Positions 7,721-16,863 of a stretch of DNA of 64,000 nt are shown here, one piece after another. The position numbers and the translations under genes are program-made. This stretch comes from Actinophytocola sp963840275 (GTDB taxonomy: Bacteria; Actinomycetota; Actinomycetes; Mycobacteriales; Pseudonocardiaceae). Where the stretch lies: NCBI GenBank assembly GCA_963840275.1, contig CAWIYK010000010.1, positions 372,001 to 436,000 of the forward strand. The letters run 5' to 3'. Position 1 is the first letter of the stretch. Each line of letters starts with the position of its first letter. The notes beneath the pieces were generated by a model, which did not search any database, had not been told where the DNA came from, and worked only from the letters and a program-made list of their open reading frames with translations.

Positions 7721-8212
7721 TCAGACGGCGGTGGTCTGCTCGAGGGCCTGGTTCGTCGCAAGCAGCGAGTCGTTCAGCGACATGCTGTTGGTCGCGAACG
7801 CCTCGATCAGCGGGTCGCCCTCGGCGACGACACCGACCTCCGGGTCGGCGAGCAGCGTGTCGGCACCCTGGGTGGACAGCGCGTCGACGATCGCGCGGCT
7901 GTTCTCGTCGAGGCCGCTGTACCAGTTGCTCACGTGCTCGGCGACCTGCTGGATGTAGCCGGCGTCGGCCGCCTCCGCGGCGATCGGGATGCCCTGCCCG
8001 GCCAGCGCGCCGGCAAGGTCCCCGCCGTCCCCACCGCCGGCCTGGTCGCCGGCCGGCTGCCACTGGCTGCCGTCCCACTTCCACTGTCCGTCGTCGCTGA
8101 GCTGCCCGTCCTGCGGGGTGTCCGCACCGTCCGTGGGCACCGGCTGCCAGTCGGCGCCGTCCCACCAGTACTTGCCGTCATCGGAGAGCTGGGCTCCGTC
8201 TGGCACCGTCAT
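7721..8212 (-). CDS. Tryptophan-repeat protein of unknown function
   Basis: The 163-residue protein has two N-terminal repeats, LSDDGKYWWDGADWQPV (about 9-25) and LSDDGQWKWDGSQWQPA (about 37-53). The YWWDG..W pattern is found in many actinobacterial proteins next to secretion or membrane domains. A Gly/Asp-rich linker precedes a C-terminal helical domain (about 75-163) without recognised motif or membrane segment. ATG 8212 has a good ribosome site, GGGAGGAC. It is the first gene of the three-gene operon; the N-terminal repeats may bind a partner or the cell wall, but this is inference. Confidence 0.65.
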   Translation of the reverse strand: MTVPDGAQLSDDGKYWWDGADWQPVPTDGADTPQDGQLSDDGQWKWDGSQWQPAGDQAGGGDGGDLAGALAGQGIPIAAEAADAGYIQQVAEHVSNWYSGLDENSRAIVDALSTQGADTLLADPEVGVVAEGDPLIEAFATNSMSLNDSLLATNQALEQTTAV

Positions 8213-8306
8213 CGAAAGTCCTCCCGGCCACCGGCCACGACAGCCGTGGCCAACACGGTTGACTGTGACCGGTGCGCGGGCCGGGAGGCAGTCGTCGCGG
8301 ACCGGG

Positions 8307-9239
8307 TTATCGGGAGCCGCCGGGCACCCCAAAGGGCAGCGCGCGGACCGCCGCCAGGGCAAGTCCCGGTGCGGCGATCCGCAGCCTGCGGTGGGTCGGC
8401 ACGACCATCCGGCGGCCGAGCACCGCGTAGTCGCCGGCCGCGATCTCGTCGAGGATGTGCCGGTAGAGCCGGGCCGCGGTGCCGATGCAGGGCCGGGACT
8501 CCTTGGCCAGCAACGAGATCCCGGGCTCGGCGCGCCGGTAGACGGCGTGTGTGTATGCCACCAGGTGGGCGAGCGCGCGGCGGATCGCCCGGTCCGGCCG
8601 GCCGGACCGGTGCGCCCGCTCGAGCCGCTCCCGGTCGACGCCGAACGCGGCGAGCTCGTCGGCCGGCAGGTACAGCCTGCCGCGGTCGAGGTCCTCGCCG
8701 ATGTCGCGCAGGAAGTTCGTGAGCTGGAACGCCTCGCCGAGCGCGGCCGCGTACGGCGCCGCCTCGGCCCGGGGCGCCGAGGTGCCGAGCACGGGCAGCA
8801 TCTGCAGCCCGATCACGCCCGCGGACCCGTAGGTGTACTCGGCGAGGTCGGCGAACGTGGCGTAGCCGGTGACGGTCAGGTCCATCCGCATCGACGCGAG
8901 GAACTCGGTGAACAGCGACTCGTCGATGTCGTGGCGCCGGACCGTGTCGACGAGCGCCGTGAGCACCGGATGGGCGGCCGGCGCGCCGGCGAACGCCTCG
9001 GTGAGCGCCTTCTCGAGGGTGTCCAGCGCGCGGCCGGGGTCGCCCGGCGCGACCGCGTTGTCCACGATCTCGTCGGCCAGCCGGGCGAAGCCGTACAGCG
9101 CGTGCACCGACGGCCGCCGGTCCGCCGGCAGCAGGCGGGTCGCCAGGAAGTACGTCCTGCCGTAGCGGGCGTTGATCCGGCGGCAGGCGCGGTAGGCGGC
9201 GCCGAGCTGGTCGGCGAGTGGGTCGTCGAACCGGCTCAA
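8307..9239 (-). CDS. crtB: Phytoene synthase
   Basis: Joins two geranylgeranyl diphosphates head to head to make phytoene, the first committed carotenoid step. The 310-residue protein has both Asp-rich metal-binding motifs, LADEIVDN (about residue 55) and NFLRDIGEDLDRGRLYLP (about 170-187). The start is TTG 9239, which overlaps the TGA of the upstream lipoprotein gene (TTGA), so translation is likely coupled. It is the last gene of the operon prenyl synthase - crtI - lipoprotein - crtB. Confidence 0.93.
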   Translation of the reverse strand: MSRFDDPLADQLGAAYRACRRINARYGRTYFLATRLLPADRRPSVHALYGFARLADEIVDNAVAPGDPGRALDTLEKALTEAFAGAPAAHPVLTALVDTVRRHDIDESLFTEFLASMRMDLTVTGYATFADLAEYTYGSAGVIGLQMLPVLGTSAPRAEAAPYAAALGEAFQLTNFLRDIGEDLDRGRLYLPADELAAFGVDRERLERAHRSGRPDRAIRRALAHLVAYTHAVYRRAEPGISLLAKESRPCIGTAARLYRHILDEIAAGDYAVLGRRMVVPTHRRLRIAAPGLALAAVRALPFGVPGGSR

Positions 9240-10654
9240 CGCGTGCAGCTCACCCACTGGCCGGCCGGGCACTCGCCCTCGTCCTTGGCGTACTTCGCGA
9301 TCAGCTTGTTCGCGAGCCCGTACGCCGACACCGGGTTCTCGGACGTGGTGACGAGCGAGAACGTGCACGACGACTTCGTCTCCGCGAGGCAGCCGCGCAC
9401 CTGGTCCGACGCGTGGTCGCGCCAGTAGCGGGCCGCGACGACGCCGTACTTCCACACCTTGTCGGCGTAGGTGATCTGGTAGACGGCGTGGCCCTTGTCG
9501 GACCCCTTCTTCTTCGCGTCCGCCGGCTTCGCGGCGCCCCGCTCCTGCAGCGTGGTGACGTCCGGCGCCTCGGCGAGCGCCAGCGCGGTCCACACCGCGC
9601 CGTACGGGTGGGTGCCGGGCACCGAGTTGGCCCGCTGGTAGAAGCTCACCCACTCCGGGCTCGCGATCGCGCAGCTCATGGTGGCCGCCGCGCCCGGCGC
9701 GACCGGCCCGACCTGCGCCTCGCAGCTGCCGAGCGCCGCGTTGTCGCCGGTCCAGTCGGCCTTGAGGTGGACGGTCACGGCCTTCTTCGACGGGTTGGTG
9801 ATGTCGATGACGAGCGTGCAGCTCGGCGCGCCGCACGCGTCGAACCGGTGCGCGCCCTGGTCGATGGTGGTGAGCGCGTCGACCGCGGTGCCCAGCTCGT
9901 TCTTCGCCTGCGTCGCCAGGTCGGTGTAGATCTTGCTGATGTTCGCGGATGCGTCGGACACCTCGACCTCGAGGTCCTTGGCCTTGGTGTTGTCCGCGCT
10001 GCCGATCTCGTCGAGCACGATCTTGACCACGCCGTGCGGCGCCTCCTTCGCGAGGTAGACGGTGCCGCCCTCGACGGGCACCTCGACCGCCTGCACGGCG
10101 CCGACCGACTTGGTCTTCTTCGGCAGCTCCTCCTTGGCGTTCTTGGTTGCCTTGCCGGCCGTCTGGCCGAGCACGTCCGGCGTGAAGATCTCGCCGAACT
10201 CGACGCCGAGCAGCACGGTCGGCAGCTTCACCCAGCGGTTGCCGAGCGCGGTGCCGTCGCCGGAGGTCACGCCGAACCTGGCGGCCATCGCCGCCCAGAA
10301 GTCGGGTGCGCCCTTCAGGTACAGGGTCTTGTCGAGCACGATGACCGTCGCGGCGAGGCCTTCGACGGTGATCGTGCCGAACACCTCGCCGGTCGCGGTG
10401 CCGGTGATGTCGACGGTGAGGTCGGAGCCGTCGGACGCGGTGAGCTTGCCCTTGTACTTCGTGGCGGCGGACTCCGCGAAGCTCGTCAGCGCCGACGCGG
10501 CGGCCTCCGCGGTGGTGAGCGGCCCGATCTCGACGCCGGTCGGCGTGCCGGCGACCGCGTTGCTGCACGCGGTCAGGCCGAGCGTCGCCGCCGCCAACAG
10601 TGCGACCAGGCGGCTCGTGCGGCCCGCGGTTGGTTGCCAAGCGTGCTTCGGCAT
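9236..10654 (-). CDS. Lipoprotein of unknown function encoded inside the carotenoid operon
   Basis: The 472-residue precursor has a basic N-terminus, a hydrophobic core LVALLAAATLGL and lipobox LTAC (cysteine about residue 30), so it should be lipid-anchored outside the membrane. Its middle part (about 45-200) resembles the LppX/LprG-type fold in layout, with SALTSFAESAATKYKGKLTA and DITGTATGEVFGTITVEG. Those mycobacterial proteins carry lipids, but similarity is only by pattern. The C-terminal half has paired cysteines, suggesting disulfides outside the cell. The stop overlaps the crtB start, so it is firmly in the operon. It could bind or export an isoprenoid product (inference). Confidence 0.75.
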   Translation of the reverse strand: MPKHAWQPTAGRTSRLVALLAAATLGLTACSNAVAGTPTGVEIGPLTTAEAAASALTSFAESAATKYKGKLTASDGSDLTVDITGTATGEVFGTITVEGLAATVIVLDKTLYLKGAPDFWAAMAARFGVTSGDGTALGNRWVKLPTVLLGVEFGEIFTPDVLGQTAGKATKNAKEELPKKTKSVGAVQAVEVPVEGGTVYLAKEAPHGVVKIVLDEIGSADNTKAKDLEVEVSDASANISKIYTDLATQAKNELGTAVDALTTIDQGAHRFDACGAPSCTLVIDITNPSKKAVTVHLKADWTGDNAALGSCEAQVGPVAPGAAATMSCAIASPEWVSFYQRANSVPGTHPYGAVWTALALAEAPDVTTLQERGAAKPADAKKKGSDKGHAVYQITYADKVWKYGVVAARYWRDHASDQVRGCLAETKSSCTFSLVTTSENPVSAYGLANKLIAKYAKDEGECPAGQWVSCTR

Positions 10655-10724
10655 CCGTGTCTCCCCATCCGGCCCGCCGTCACCCCATCGGTGTCCGCGA
10701 CGTGCCCCGCAGGAGTATCGCAAC

Positions 10725-12245
10725 TCACCGGGCGGCCATGCGGGCGGATGACCGCACTGCCTTACTTCGTTCGCGTCCCGTTATCCGTTGCGCGGCGAGG
10801 CGGCCGGAGACCACCACCGGCGGGATGCCGACGCCCGGGGTGGTCCCGCAGCCCGCCAACACGGCGTTCGCCACCCCGCGGACCAGGTTGCGCGGCCGGA
10901 ACGGGCCCGTCTGGCGGAACGTGTGCGCGAGCGAGAACGGGGTGCCCGCGGCGAGTCCCGCCGCCGCCCAGTCGGCCGGCGTGACCAGGCGTTCCACCTC
11001 GACGGAGTCCTCGAGACCGGTGAGGCCGCGAGCCTCCAGCACCGCGCCGAGCTCCGCCCGGTAGGCGGGCCCCACCCGGTCCCAGTCGATCCTGCCGACC
11101 GCGAGGTTCGGGCACGGCGCGAGCACCGACAGCACCTGCCGGCCGGCCGGTGCGAGGCCGGGGTCGGTCGCGGTCGGCCTGGTCACCAGCAGCGACGGGT
11201 CGCTCATCAGCCGGCCGCGGCGCAGGATCTCGTCGAAGGTGCGGTCCCAGTGCGCGCCGAAGAACACCGTGTGGTGCGCGAGCTCGGGCCACGTGCGGGT
11301 CACGCCGGCGTGCAGCACCACCGCGGACGGCGACCAGCGCGGCCGCACCGGGCGGCGCGGGGTCACCCCGAGCAGCCGGTAGCTGACCGGCAGGTCGGGG
11401 GTGAGCACCACGGCGTCGCACGGGATCCGCTCGCCGTGCGTGGTCCGCACCGCCGTGACCCGGTCGCCGGACCGTTCGAGCCACGCGGCGCCGGTGTCGA
11501 GGTGCACGGTCGCGCCCGCGTCGGTCGCGGCGGCGGCCATCGCCTCGGCGACCGCGCCGACCCCACCGCGCGGGAACCACACGCCGGCGACCGTGTCCAT
11601 GTACGCGATCACCCCATACGCGGCGAGCGCGTCGCGCGGCGCGAGGCCCGCGTACAGCGACTGGAACGAGAACAGCCGCCGCAGCCGCTCGTCGGACAGG
11701 AACCGCCCGATCGCCGGACCGAGCCTGCCGAACCCGCCGACCGCGGCCAGCCGCGCGAGCGGCAGGCCGACGAGGTCGAGCGGCGAGTCGAAGTTCGCGC
11801 CGATGAACGTGTCGCGCTGCAGCCGGTACAGGTCGGTGAGCCACGCGCGCAGCCGCCGGTAGCCGGCGGCGTCGGCGGGCCCGGCGACCCGGCGCACCTC
11901 GGCCTCCATGGCGTCGCCGTCGGTGTGCACCGCGATCGTGCTGCCGTCGGCGAAGTGCGCGCGGTAGGCGGGGTCGAGCCTGGTCAGCTCGACCCGCTCG
12001 GCGAGCGAGGAGCCGACGGCGGCGAACGCCTCGTCGAGCAGGTCCGGCATGGTCAGCACGGACGCGCCGGTGTCGATCCGGTAGTCGCCGAGACGCCCGA
12101 GCCCGGCCCGGCCGCCCGGCGTCGGCGCCGCCTCGAGCACCGTCACCTCGCGGCCGGCGCCGAGCAGATGCAGGGTCGCGGACAGCCCGGCGAGGCCGGC
12201 GCCGACCACGACGACCCGGTCCGTAGCGCCCGACAGCGCCCGCAT
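10725..12245 (-). CDS. crtI: Phytoene desaturase, CrtI type
   Basis: A 506-residue FAD enzyme that introduces double bases into phytoene towards neurosporene or lycopene. The N-terminal dinucleotide-binding motif VVVVGAGLAGLSATLHLL (about 11-28) is followed by VLEAAPTPGGRAG. The C-terminal FAD-contact region GCGTTPGVGIPPVVVSGRLA (about 465-484) is the carotenoid desaturase signature. ATG 12245 begins four bases after the prenyl synthase stop. Number of desaturation steps cannot be told from sequence. No lycopene cyclase is in the window, so the final pigment is unknown. Confidence 0.93.
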   Translation of the reverse strand: MRALSGATDRVVVVGAGLAGLSATLHLLGAGREVTVLEAAPTPGGRAGLGRLGDYRIDTGASVLTMPDLLDEAFAAVGSSLAERVELTRLDPAYRAHFADGSTIAVHTDGDAMEAEVRRVAGPADAAGYRRLRAWLTDLYRLQRDTFIGANFDSPLDLVGLPLARLAAVGGFGRLGPAIGRFLSDERLRRLFSFQSLYAGLAPRDALAAYGVIAYMDTVAGVWFPRGGVGAVAEAMAAAATDAGATVHLDTGAAWLERSGDRVTAVRTTHGERIPCDAVVLTPDLPVSYRLLGVTPRRPVRPRWSPSAVVLHAGVTRTWPELAHHTVFFGAHWDRTFDEILRRGRLMSDPSLLVTRPTATDPGLAPAGRQVLSVLAPCPNLAVGRIDWDRVGPAYRAELGAVLEARGLTGLEDSVEVERLVTPADWAAAGLAAGTPFSLAHTFRQTGPFRPRNLVRGVANAVLAGCGTTPGVGIPPVVVSGRLAAQRITGRERSKAVRSSARMAAR

Positions 12246-12249
12246 GGGC

Positions 12250-13425
12250 TCAGCGGTCCCGTCGGGTGGCGGCGATCGCGAGGTCGGCGAGCCGGGTGCG
12301 GCCCGGCTCGGCCAGCCCGGACGCGTCGAGCGCGGCCATGGCCGACGAGGTGAGCTCCTCGATCCGGCGCTCCAGCTCGTCGACCGCGCCGACCTCGACC
12401 ATCAGCGCGCGGACCCGCTCGATGGTGTCCGGTGTGAGGTCGGGATCGCCGAGCGCCGCGCGCAGCAGGTCCGCGTCGGCGTGCCGGCCGGCCAGCGCGG
12501 CGTGGCTCAGGCCGAGCGACACGAGCAGCGTGCGCTTGCCCTCCCGCAGGTCGTCGCCGGCCGGCTTGCCGGTGACCTCGGTGTCGCCGTAGACGCCGAG
12601 CAGGTCGTCGCGCAGCTGGAACGCCACGCCGATGTCGGTGCCGAACGTGCGGACCGCGTCGACCGTGTCCTGACCGGCGCCGGCCAACGCGACACCCATG
12701 TGCAGCGGCCGCTCGACCGTGTAGGCGGCGGTCTTGAGCCGCGCGACGCCGAGCGCCCGCTCCTGGGACTCGTCACCCTCGGCCTGCGCGAGCACGTCGA
12801 GGTACTGGCCGGCGAACATCTCGGCACGCATCGCCTGCCACGGCCCCCGCGCCGCCGCCCGCATCCGCGCGGTCAGCGACGCGCTCTCGAACATGTCGTC
12901 GGCCCACGCCAGCGCCAGGTCGCCGAGCAGGATCGCGGCGGCCATGCCGAACCGCTCCGGCTCGCCGAGCCACCCGCCGGCCCGGTGCGCCTCGGTGAAC
13001 CGGACGTGCACGGTCGGGCGGCCGCGGCGCAGCTCGGAGGCGTCCATCAGGTCGTCGTGGACGAGCGCGCAGGTCTGGATCAGCTCGAGCGCGCTGACGG
13101 CCGTCAGCACGGCGTCAGCGCGGGGACCGGTCGCCTCGCCGCCCGCCGCGCGCCAGCCCCACCACGCGAACGTCGGCCGGATCCGCTTGCCGCCGCGGAG
13201 CGCGAAGTCCGACAGCGTGTCGACCGCCGCGGCGAACGTGCGCGCGAGTTCGGGCAGGTCAGCGCGACGTGCGGCGAGATAGCGGGCGAGGACGTCCTCG
13301 ACGTGCAGGTGCACGGCCGCGTCGATGTCCGTGTCGAGGCCGCCGGCGAGATTGCTGGCGAGGTTGCTGACGACTCGCTCGGGGATCACAGCGACCATGG
13401 TGCGTGGTCGGTTTCCGTCCGGCAT
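12250..13425 (-). CDS. crtE: Polyprenyl (geranylgeranyl) diphosphate synthase
   Basis: Trans-prenyltransferase of 391 residues that elongates isoprenyl diphosphates. It shows GGKRIRPTF, the first Asp-rich motif in LVHDDLMD (about residue 115) and the second in LRDDLLGVYGD (about residue 270). Context with crtI and crtB points to C20 product for carotenoids. The same position next to metF is held by idsA2 in M. tuberculosis, so it may also serve other isoprenoids. Start could be ATG 13425 or ATG 13398 nine codons later; neither has a strong ribosome site. Confidence 0.9.
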   Translation of the reverse strand: MPDGNRPRTMVAVIPERVVSNLASNLAGGLDTDIDAAVHLHVEDVLARYLAARRADLPELARTFAAAVDTLSDFALRGGKRIRPTFAWWGWRAAGGEATGPRADAVLTAVSALELIQTCALVHDDLMDASELRRGRPTVHVRFTEAHRAGGWLGEPERFGMAAAILLGDLALAWADDMFESASLTARMRAAARGPWQAMRAEMFAGQYLDVLAQAEGDESQERALGVARLKTAAYTVERPLHMGVALAGAGQDTVDAVRTFGTDIGVAFQLRDDLLGVYGDTEVTGKPAGDDLREGKRTLLVSLGLSHAALAGRHADADLLRAALGDPDLTPDTIERVRALMVEVGAVDELERRIEELTSSAMAALDASGLAEPGRTRLADLAIAATRRDR

Positions 13426-13464
13426 CGGCGGGGTGCACTCCAGGTCTACACAAGTGACGGTCAC

Positions 13465-13470
13465 TACCCT
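13465..13470 (+). promoter_or_regulatory. -10 element of leaderless metF promoter
   Basis: TACCCT lies six bases before the ATG at 13477. The gene is divergent from the carotenoid operon, whose start is only 51 bases away, so both promoters share this short interval. Confidence 0.5.
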
Positions 13471-13476
13471 GGGTGC

Positions 13477-14376
13477 ATGACTTCGGTGGTGGATCGCATT
13501 CCGGGGGACCGACCGGTGTTCTCCGTCGAGTTCATGCCTCCTCGCGACGACGAGGACGAGCTGCGGCTGTGGAATGCCATCCGCGCGCTCGAAGGCCTGG
13601 ACCCGGCGTTCGTGTCGGTGACCTACGGCGCGGGCGGCTCGAGCCGCGACCGCACGATCCGTACCACCGGCCGGCTGCTGACGGAGACCACGCTGGTGGG
13701 GATGGCGCACCTGACCGCCGTCGACCACTCGGTCGCCGAGCTGCGCAACGTCATCGGCTGGTACGCCTCGCTCGGCGTGCGCAACATCCTGGCGCTGCGC
13801 GGCGACCCGCCCGGCGACCCGATGGGTGACTGGGTCCGGCACCCGCAGGGCCTCGCGTACGCGGAGGAGCTGGTGCGCCTGGTTCGCGAGCTCGGCGACT
13901 TCTGCGTCGGCGTCTCCGCGTTCCCGTACGGCCACCCCCGGTCGGCCGACGTGGACATGGACACGAAGTACCTGGTGCAGAAGCTGCGCGCGGGCGCGGA
14001 CTTCGCGATCGCCCAGCTGTTCTTCGAGGCGGACGACTTCCTGCGGATGCGCGACCGGGTCGCCGCCACCGGCTGCGAGGCCCTGCTGCTGCCCGGTGTC
14101 ATGCCGCTCACCACGTCACGCATCCTGGGCAAGACGGTCGAGCTGTCGGGCGCCCCGGTGCCGGCCGCGCTGGCCGCGCGCATGGAACCCCACGCCGACG
14201 ACGCGAAGTCCTTCCGTGCGGCGGGCATGGACATGACGGCCGAGCTGTGCGAGCGCCTCATCGCGGAGGGTGTGCCGAGCCTGCACTTCTACACGTTCAA
14301 CCGCTCGAAGGCGACGAAGGAGATCGTGGACCGGCTCGGTCTGGTGCCGGGCCGCACGTCCTCACCGGTCGGCTGA
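13477..14376 (+). CDS. metF: Methylenetetrahydrofolate reductase
   Basis: FAD enzyme that reduces 5,10-methylene-THF to 5-methyl-THF for methionine synthesis. The 299-residue TIM barrel begins MTSVVDRIPGDRPVFSVEFM (catalytic glutamate in FSVEFMPP) and shows SVTYGAGGSSRDRT, NILALRGDPP and LHFYTFNRS. The length is typical. M. tuberculosis Rv2172c occupies the same place beside lppM; some actinobacterial members are reported to use unusual cofactors, so the electron donor is not certain. Confidence 0.93.
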   Translation: MTSVVDRIPGDRPVFSVEFMPPRDDEDELRLWNAIRALEGLDPAFVSVTYGAGGSSRDRTIRTTGRLLTETTLVGMAHLTAVDHSVAELRNVIGWYASLGVRNILALRGDPPGDPMGDWVRHPQGLAYAEELVRLVRELGDFCVGVSAFPYGHPRSADVDMDTKYLVQKLRAGADFAIAQLFFEADDFLRMRDRVAATGCEALLLPGVMPLTTSRILGKTVELSGAPVPAALAARMEPHADDAKSFRAAGMDMTAELCERLIAEGVPSLHFYTFNRSKATKEIVDRLGLVPGRTSSPVG

Positions 14377-14377
14377 G

Positions 14378-15067
14378 CTAGCGGCGGGCGGCGACCTGGG
14401 CTCGTTCGGAGCTGATGCTGCGGCGGTGCGTGATCAGCGCGAGCAGCCCCGCCACCACGGCCGCGAGCAGCGCCACCCCGCCGACGAGCAGCACCCACTT
14501 CATGAGCGACTCGCCACCGCCGCCGGAGTACGACGCGATCGCGTCGAACTCCGTCACCGCGCCCGGCTTGGGCGACCAGCTGACGGTGCCGCCTTCCTCG
14601 TCGCCGTTGGTCCGGTTCACCGCGCCGGGGAACGCGACCTTGATCTGCACGTCGGCGCGGTCGGCGGGCAGCTGCGTGAGGTCGATGGACCCCGCGAGCG
14701 TCACCAGGTTGCCGGCCCGCCGGAACGACAGGCGGTACTGCTTGCTCTCGGTCATGGTGTCGACGAGCTGCGCGACGTCCACGAACCGCAGCCCGGTGAA
14801 CGTCAGCTTCTGCCCGACGTAGCCGTCCAGGGTGTACTTCTCCGACCGCACCTTCTCGGCGAGCTCCGGCGGGATCGTCAGCACCGGACCGTTGTCCTGG
14901 TCGTTGAGGGGCAGCTGCGCGATGATCAGCTCGCCGGACACGAGGTCGTCGGGTGACACCGCGAGCGCGGCGTGCACCCGCAGGCAGCCGGTCAGGGAGA
15001 GCATCAGCACACCGAACAACACCAGGAGCCCCACTAACCGGTGTCGACCTCTCCCGCCGCTGCGCAC
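14378..15067 (-). CDS. lppM: LppM-like lipoprotein
   Basis: The 229-residue precursor has a signal peptide ending in lipobox LTGC (cysteine about 28) and an extracytoplasmic domain of about 165 residues (LRVHAALAVSPDDLVSGELI onward). A C-terminal transmembrane helix (about 187-212) is followed by a basic tail. This is the LppM layout (Rv2171), linked in M. tuberculosis to phosphatidyl-inositol-mannoside binding and early macrophage interaction. Start GTG 15067 was chosen for its AGGA site; GTG eleven codons later is possible. It converges on metF, with stop codons two bases apart. Confidence 0.85.
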   Translation of the reverse strand: MRSGGRGRHRLVGLLVLFGVLMLSLTGCLRVHAALAVSPDDLVSGELIIAQLPLNDQDNGPVLTIPPELAEKVRSEKYTLDGYVGQKLTFTGLRFVDVAQLVDTMTESKQYRLSFRRAGNLVTLAGSIDLTQLPADRADVQIKVAFPGAVNRTNGDEEGGTVSWSPKPGAVTEFDAIASYSGGGGESLMKWVLLVGGVALLAAVVAGLLALITHRRSISSERAQVAARR

Positions 15068-15132
15068 CGCGTCATCCTGCCAGTACCCCCGCGACCGACG
15101 AAATCCCGTGTGCCGGCCCACCGGTGAATGGG

Positions 15133-15138
15133 TACCGT
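15133..15138 (+). promoter_or_regulatory. -10 element of leaderless DUF885 gene
   Basis: TACCGT is separated by seven bases from the ATG at 15146, the same spacing as the other leaderless starts in this window. Confidence 0.45.
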
Positions 15139-15145
15139 CCGCGCC

Positions 15146-16819
15146 ATGACCTCTCCCGTGCACCGCATCTGTGACTCCTATGTGGACGACTACGTCCGGC
15201 TGCAGCCGACGGTCGCGACCGACCTGGGCATTCCCGGGTACGACGACCAGCTGCCGGACCTGTCGCCCCAGGGTTGCGCGGCGCAGGCGGACCTGGCGCG
15301 GGAGGCGCTGCGGGCGGTCGGCGCGGCCGAGCCGGCCGACGACTCGGAGCGCGACGCGAAGGCGGTGTTCACCGAGCGGCTCGGGCTCGAGGTGGAGCTG
15401 TACGACGCGGGGCTCGTCGACGGGTCGCTGAACGTGATCGCGAGCGCGCCGCAGAACCTGCGGATGGCGTTCGACCTGATGCCGGCCACCACGGCGGAGG
15501 ACTGGGCGACGATCGCGACCCGCATGTCCCGGGTGCCGGCGGCGGTCGACGGCTACCGCGCCGGTCTGCTGCACGCGGCCGCGAACGGCAATGTCGCGGC
15601 CGTCCGGCAGGTCACCAAGGTCGCGGAACAGTGCGAGGTGTGGGCCGGGCGGAACGGGAAGGCCTCCTTCTTCGCCGACTTCGTCGCCGGGGCGAGGGAC
15701 GTGCCGGACAGTGTTCGCGCCGACCTCGACGCAGGCGCGCGGGCCGCGGCCGAGTCCTACGACGAGCTGGCCGCGTTCCTGCGCGGCGAAATGCTGCCCA
15801 AGGCGCCCGCGAAGGACGCGGTCGGCGAGGACGTCTACAAGCTGTGGTCGCGGGAGTACCTCGGCGCCGCGCTCGACCTGCGTGAGGCCTACGAGTGGGG
15901 CTGGGCCGAGTTCACCCGCATCGAGACGGAGATGAAGGAGGTCGCGAACCGGATCAAGCCGGGCGCGGGCCTCCTCGAGGCCGCCGACGCGCTCGACGCG
16001 GACCCCCGCTACCAGGTGGCCGGTGCCGACGCGTTCCAGGCGTGGATGCAGAAGCTGTCCGACCAGGCGCTCGCCGACCTGCGCGGCGTGCACTTCGACA
16101 TTCCCGACCCGATCATGCGGCTGGACTGCAAGATCGCCCCGCCGGGCGGGTCGGCCGGCGCGTACTACACGAACCCGACCGACGACTTCAGCAGGCCGGG
16201 CGCCATGTGGTGGGCGCTGCCGCCGGACAAGGCCGAGTTCACCACGTGGCGCGAGGTCAGCATCGTCTACCACGAGGGCGTGCCGGGCCACCACCTGCAG
16301 ATCGCGACCGCGACCCACGAGTCGGAGCGGCTCAACCGGTTCCAGCGGATGCTGAGCTGGGTGCCGGCGTACTCCGAGGGCTGGGCGCTCTACGCGGAGC
16401 GGCTGATGCGGGAGTTCGGCTACCTCTCCGACGACGGCGACCTGTTCGGCATGCTCAACGAGAACCTGTTCCGCGCCGCCCGGGTGATCATCGACATCGG
16501 CATGCACCTCGAGCTGGAGATCCCGCGCGGCACCGGCTTCCACGAGGGCGAGCGATGGACCCCCGAGCTCGGCCTCGAGTTCATGCTGACCAGGACGATC
16601 ACCGAGCGCGAGCTGGTCGTGGACGAGGTGGACCGCTACCTCGGCTGGCCGGGTCAGGCGCCCGCCTACAAGCTCGGGGAGCGGCTGTGGCTCTCCGCCC
16701 GCGAGGACGCCCGACAGCGACAGGGCGCCGACTTCGACCTCAAGACCTTCCACATGCAGGCACTGCGCATGGGTCAGATGGGCCTGGACACCCTGCGCGA
16801 ACGCCTCGCCGCACTCTGA
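15146..16819 (+). CDS. DUF885 family zinc metallopeptidase-like protein
   Basis: The 557-residue protein starts MTSPVHRICDSYVDDYVRLQ. The hallmark is YHEGVPGHHLQ (about residue 375), a variant HExxH zinc site, followed about 30 residues later by AYSEGWALYAERL, whose glutamate would be a third ligand. DUF885 proteins are similar to gluzincin carboxypeptidases of the M32/M3 style, but substrates are mostly unknown. No signal peptide, so it is cytoplasmic. A strong hairpin follows the stop. Confidence 0.88.
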   Translation: MTSPVHRICDSYVDDYVRLQPTVATDLGIPGYDDQLPDLSPQGCAAQADLAREALRAVGAAEPADDSERDAKAVFTERLGLEVELYDAGLVDGSLNVIASAPQNLRMAFDLMPATTAEDWATIATRMSRVPAAVDGYRAGLLHAAANGNVAAVRQVTKVAEQCEVWAGRNGKASFFADFVAGARDVPDSVRADLDAGARAAAESYDELAAFLRGEMLPKAPAKDAVGEDVYKLWSREYLGAALDLREAYEWGWAEFTRIETEMKEVANRIKPGAGLLEAADALDADPRYQVAGADAFQAWMQKLSDQALADLRGVHFDIPDPIMRLDCKIAPPGGSAGAYYTNPTDDFSRPGAMWWALPPDKAEFTTWREVSIVYHEGVPGHHLQIATATHESERLNRFQRMLSWVPAYSEGWALYAERLMREFGYLSDDGDLFGMLNENLFRAARVIIDIGMHLELEIPRGTGFHEGERWTPELGLEFMLTRTITERELVVDEVDRYLGWPGQAPAYKLGERLWLSAREDARQRQGADFDLKTFHMQALRMGQMGLDTLRERLAAL

Positions 16820-16828
16820 CAGTGCTGT

Positions 16829-16863
16829 CATGACGGCCGGTCTGGCTCAGACCGGCCGTCATG
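16829..16863 (+). terminator. 16-bp perfect hairpin after the DUF885 gene
   Basis: CATGACGGCCGGTCTG and its exact complement flank a three-base loop, ten bases after the stop codon at 16819. There is no T-run, as is usual for actinomycete terminators. Confidence 0.8.
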
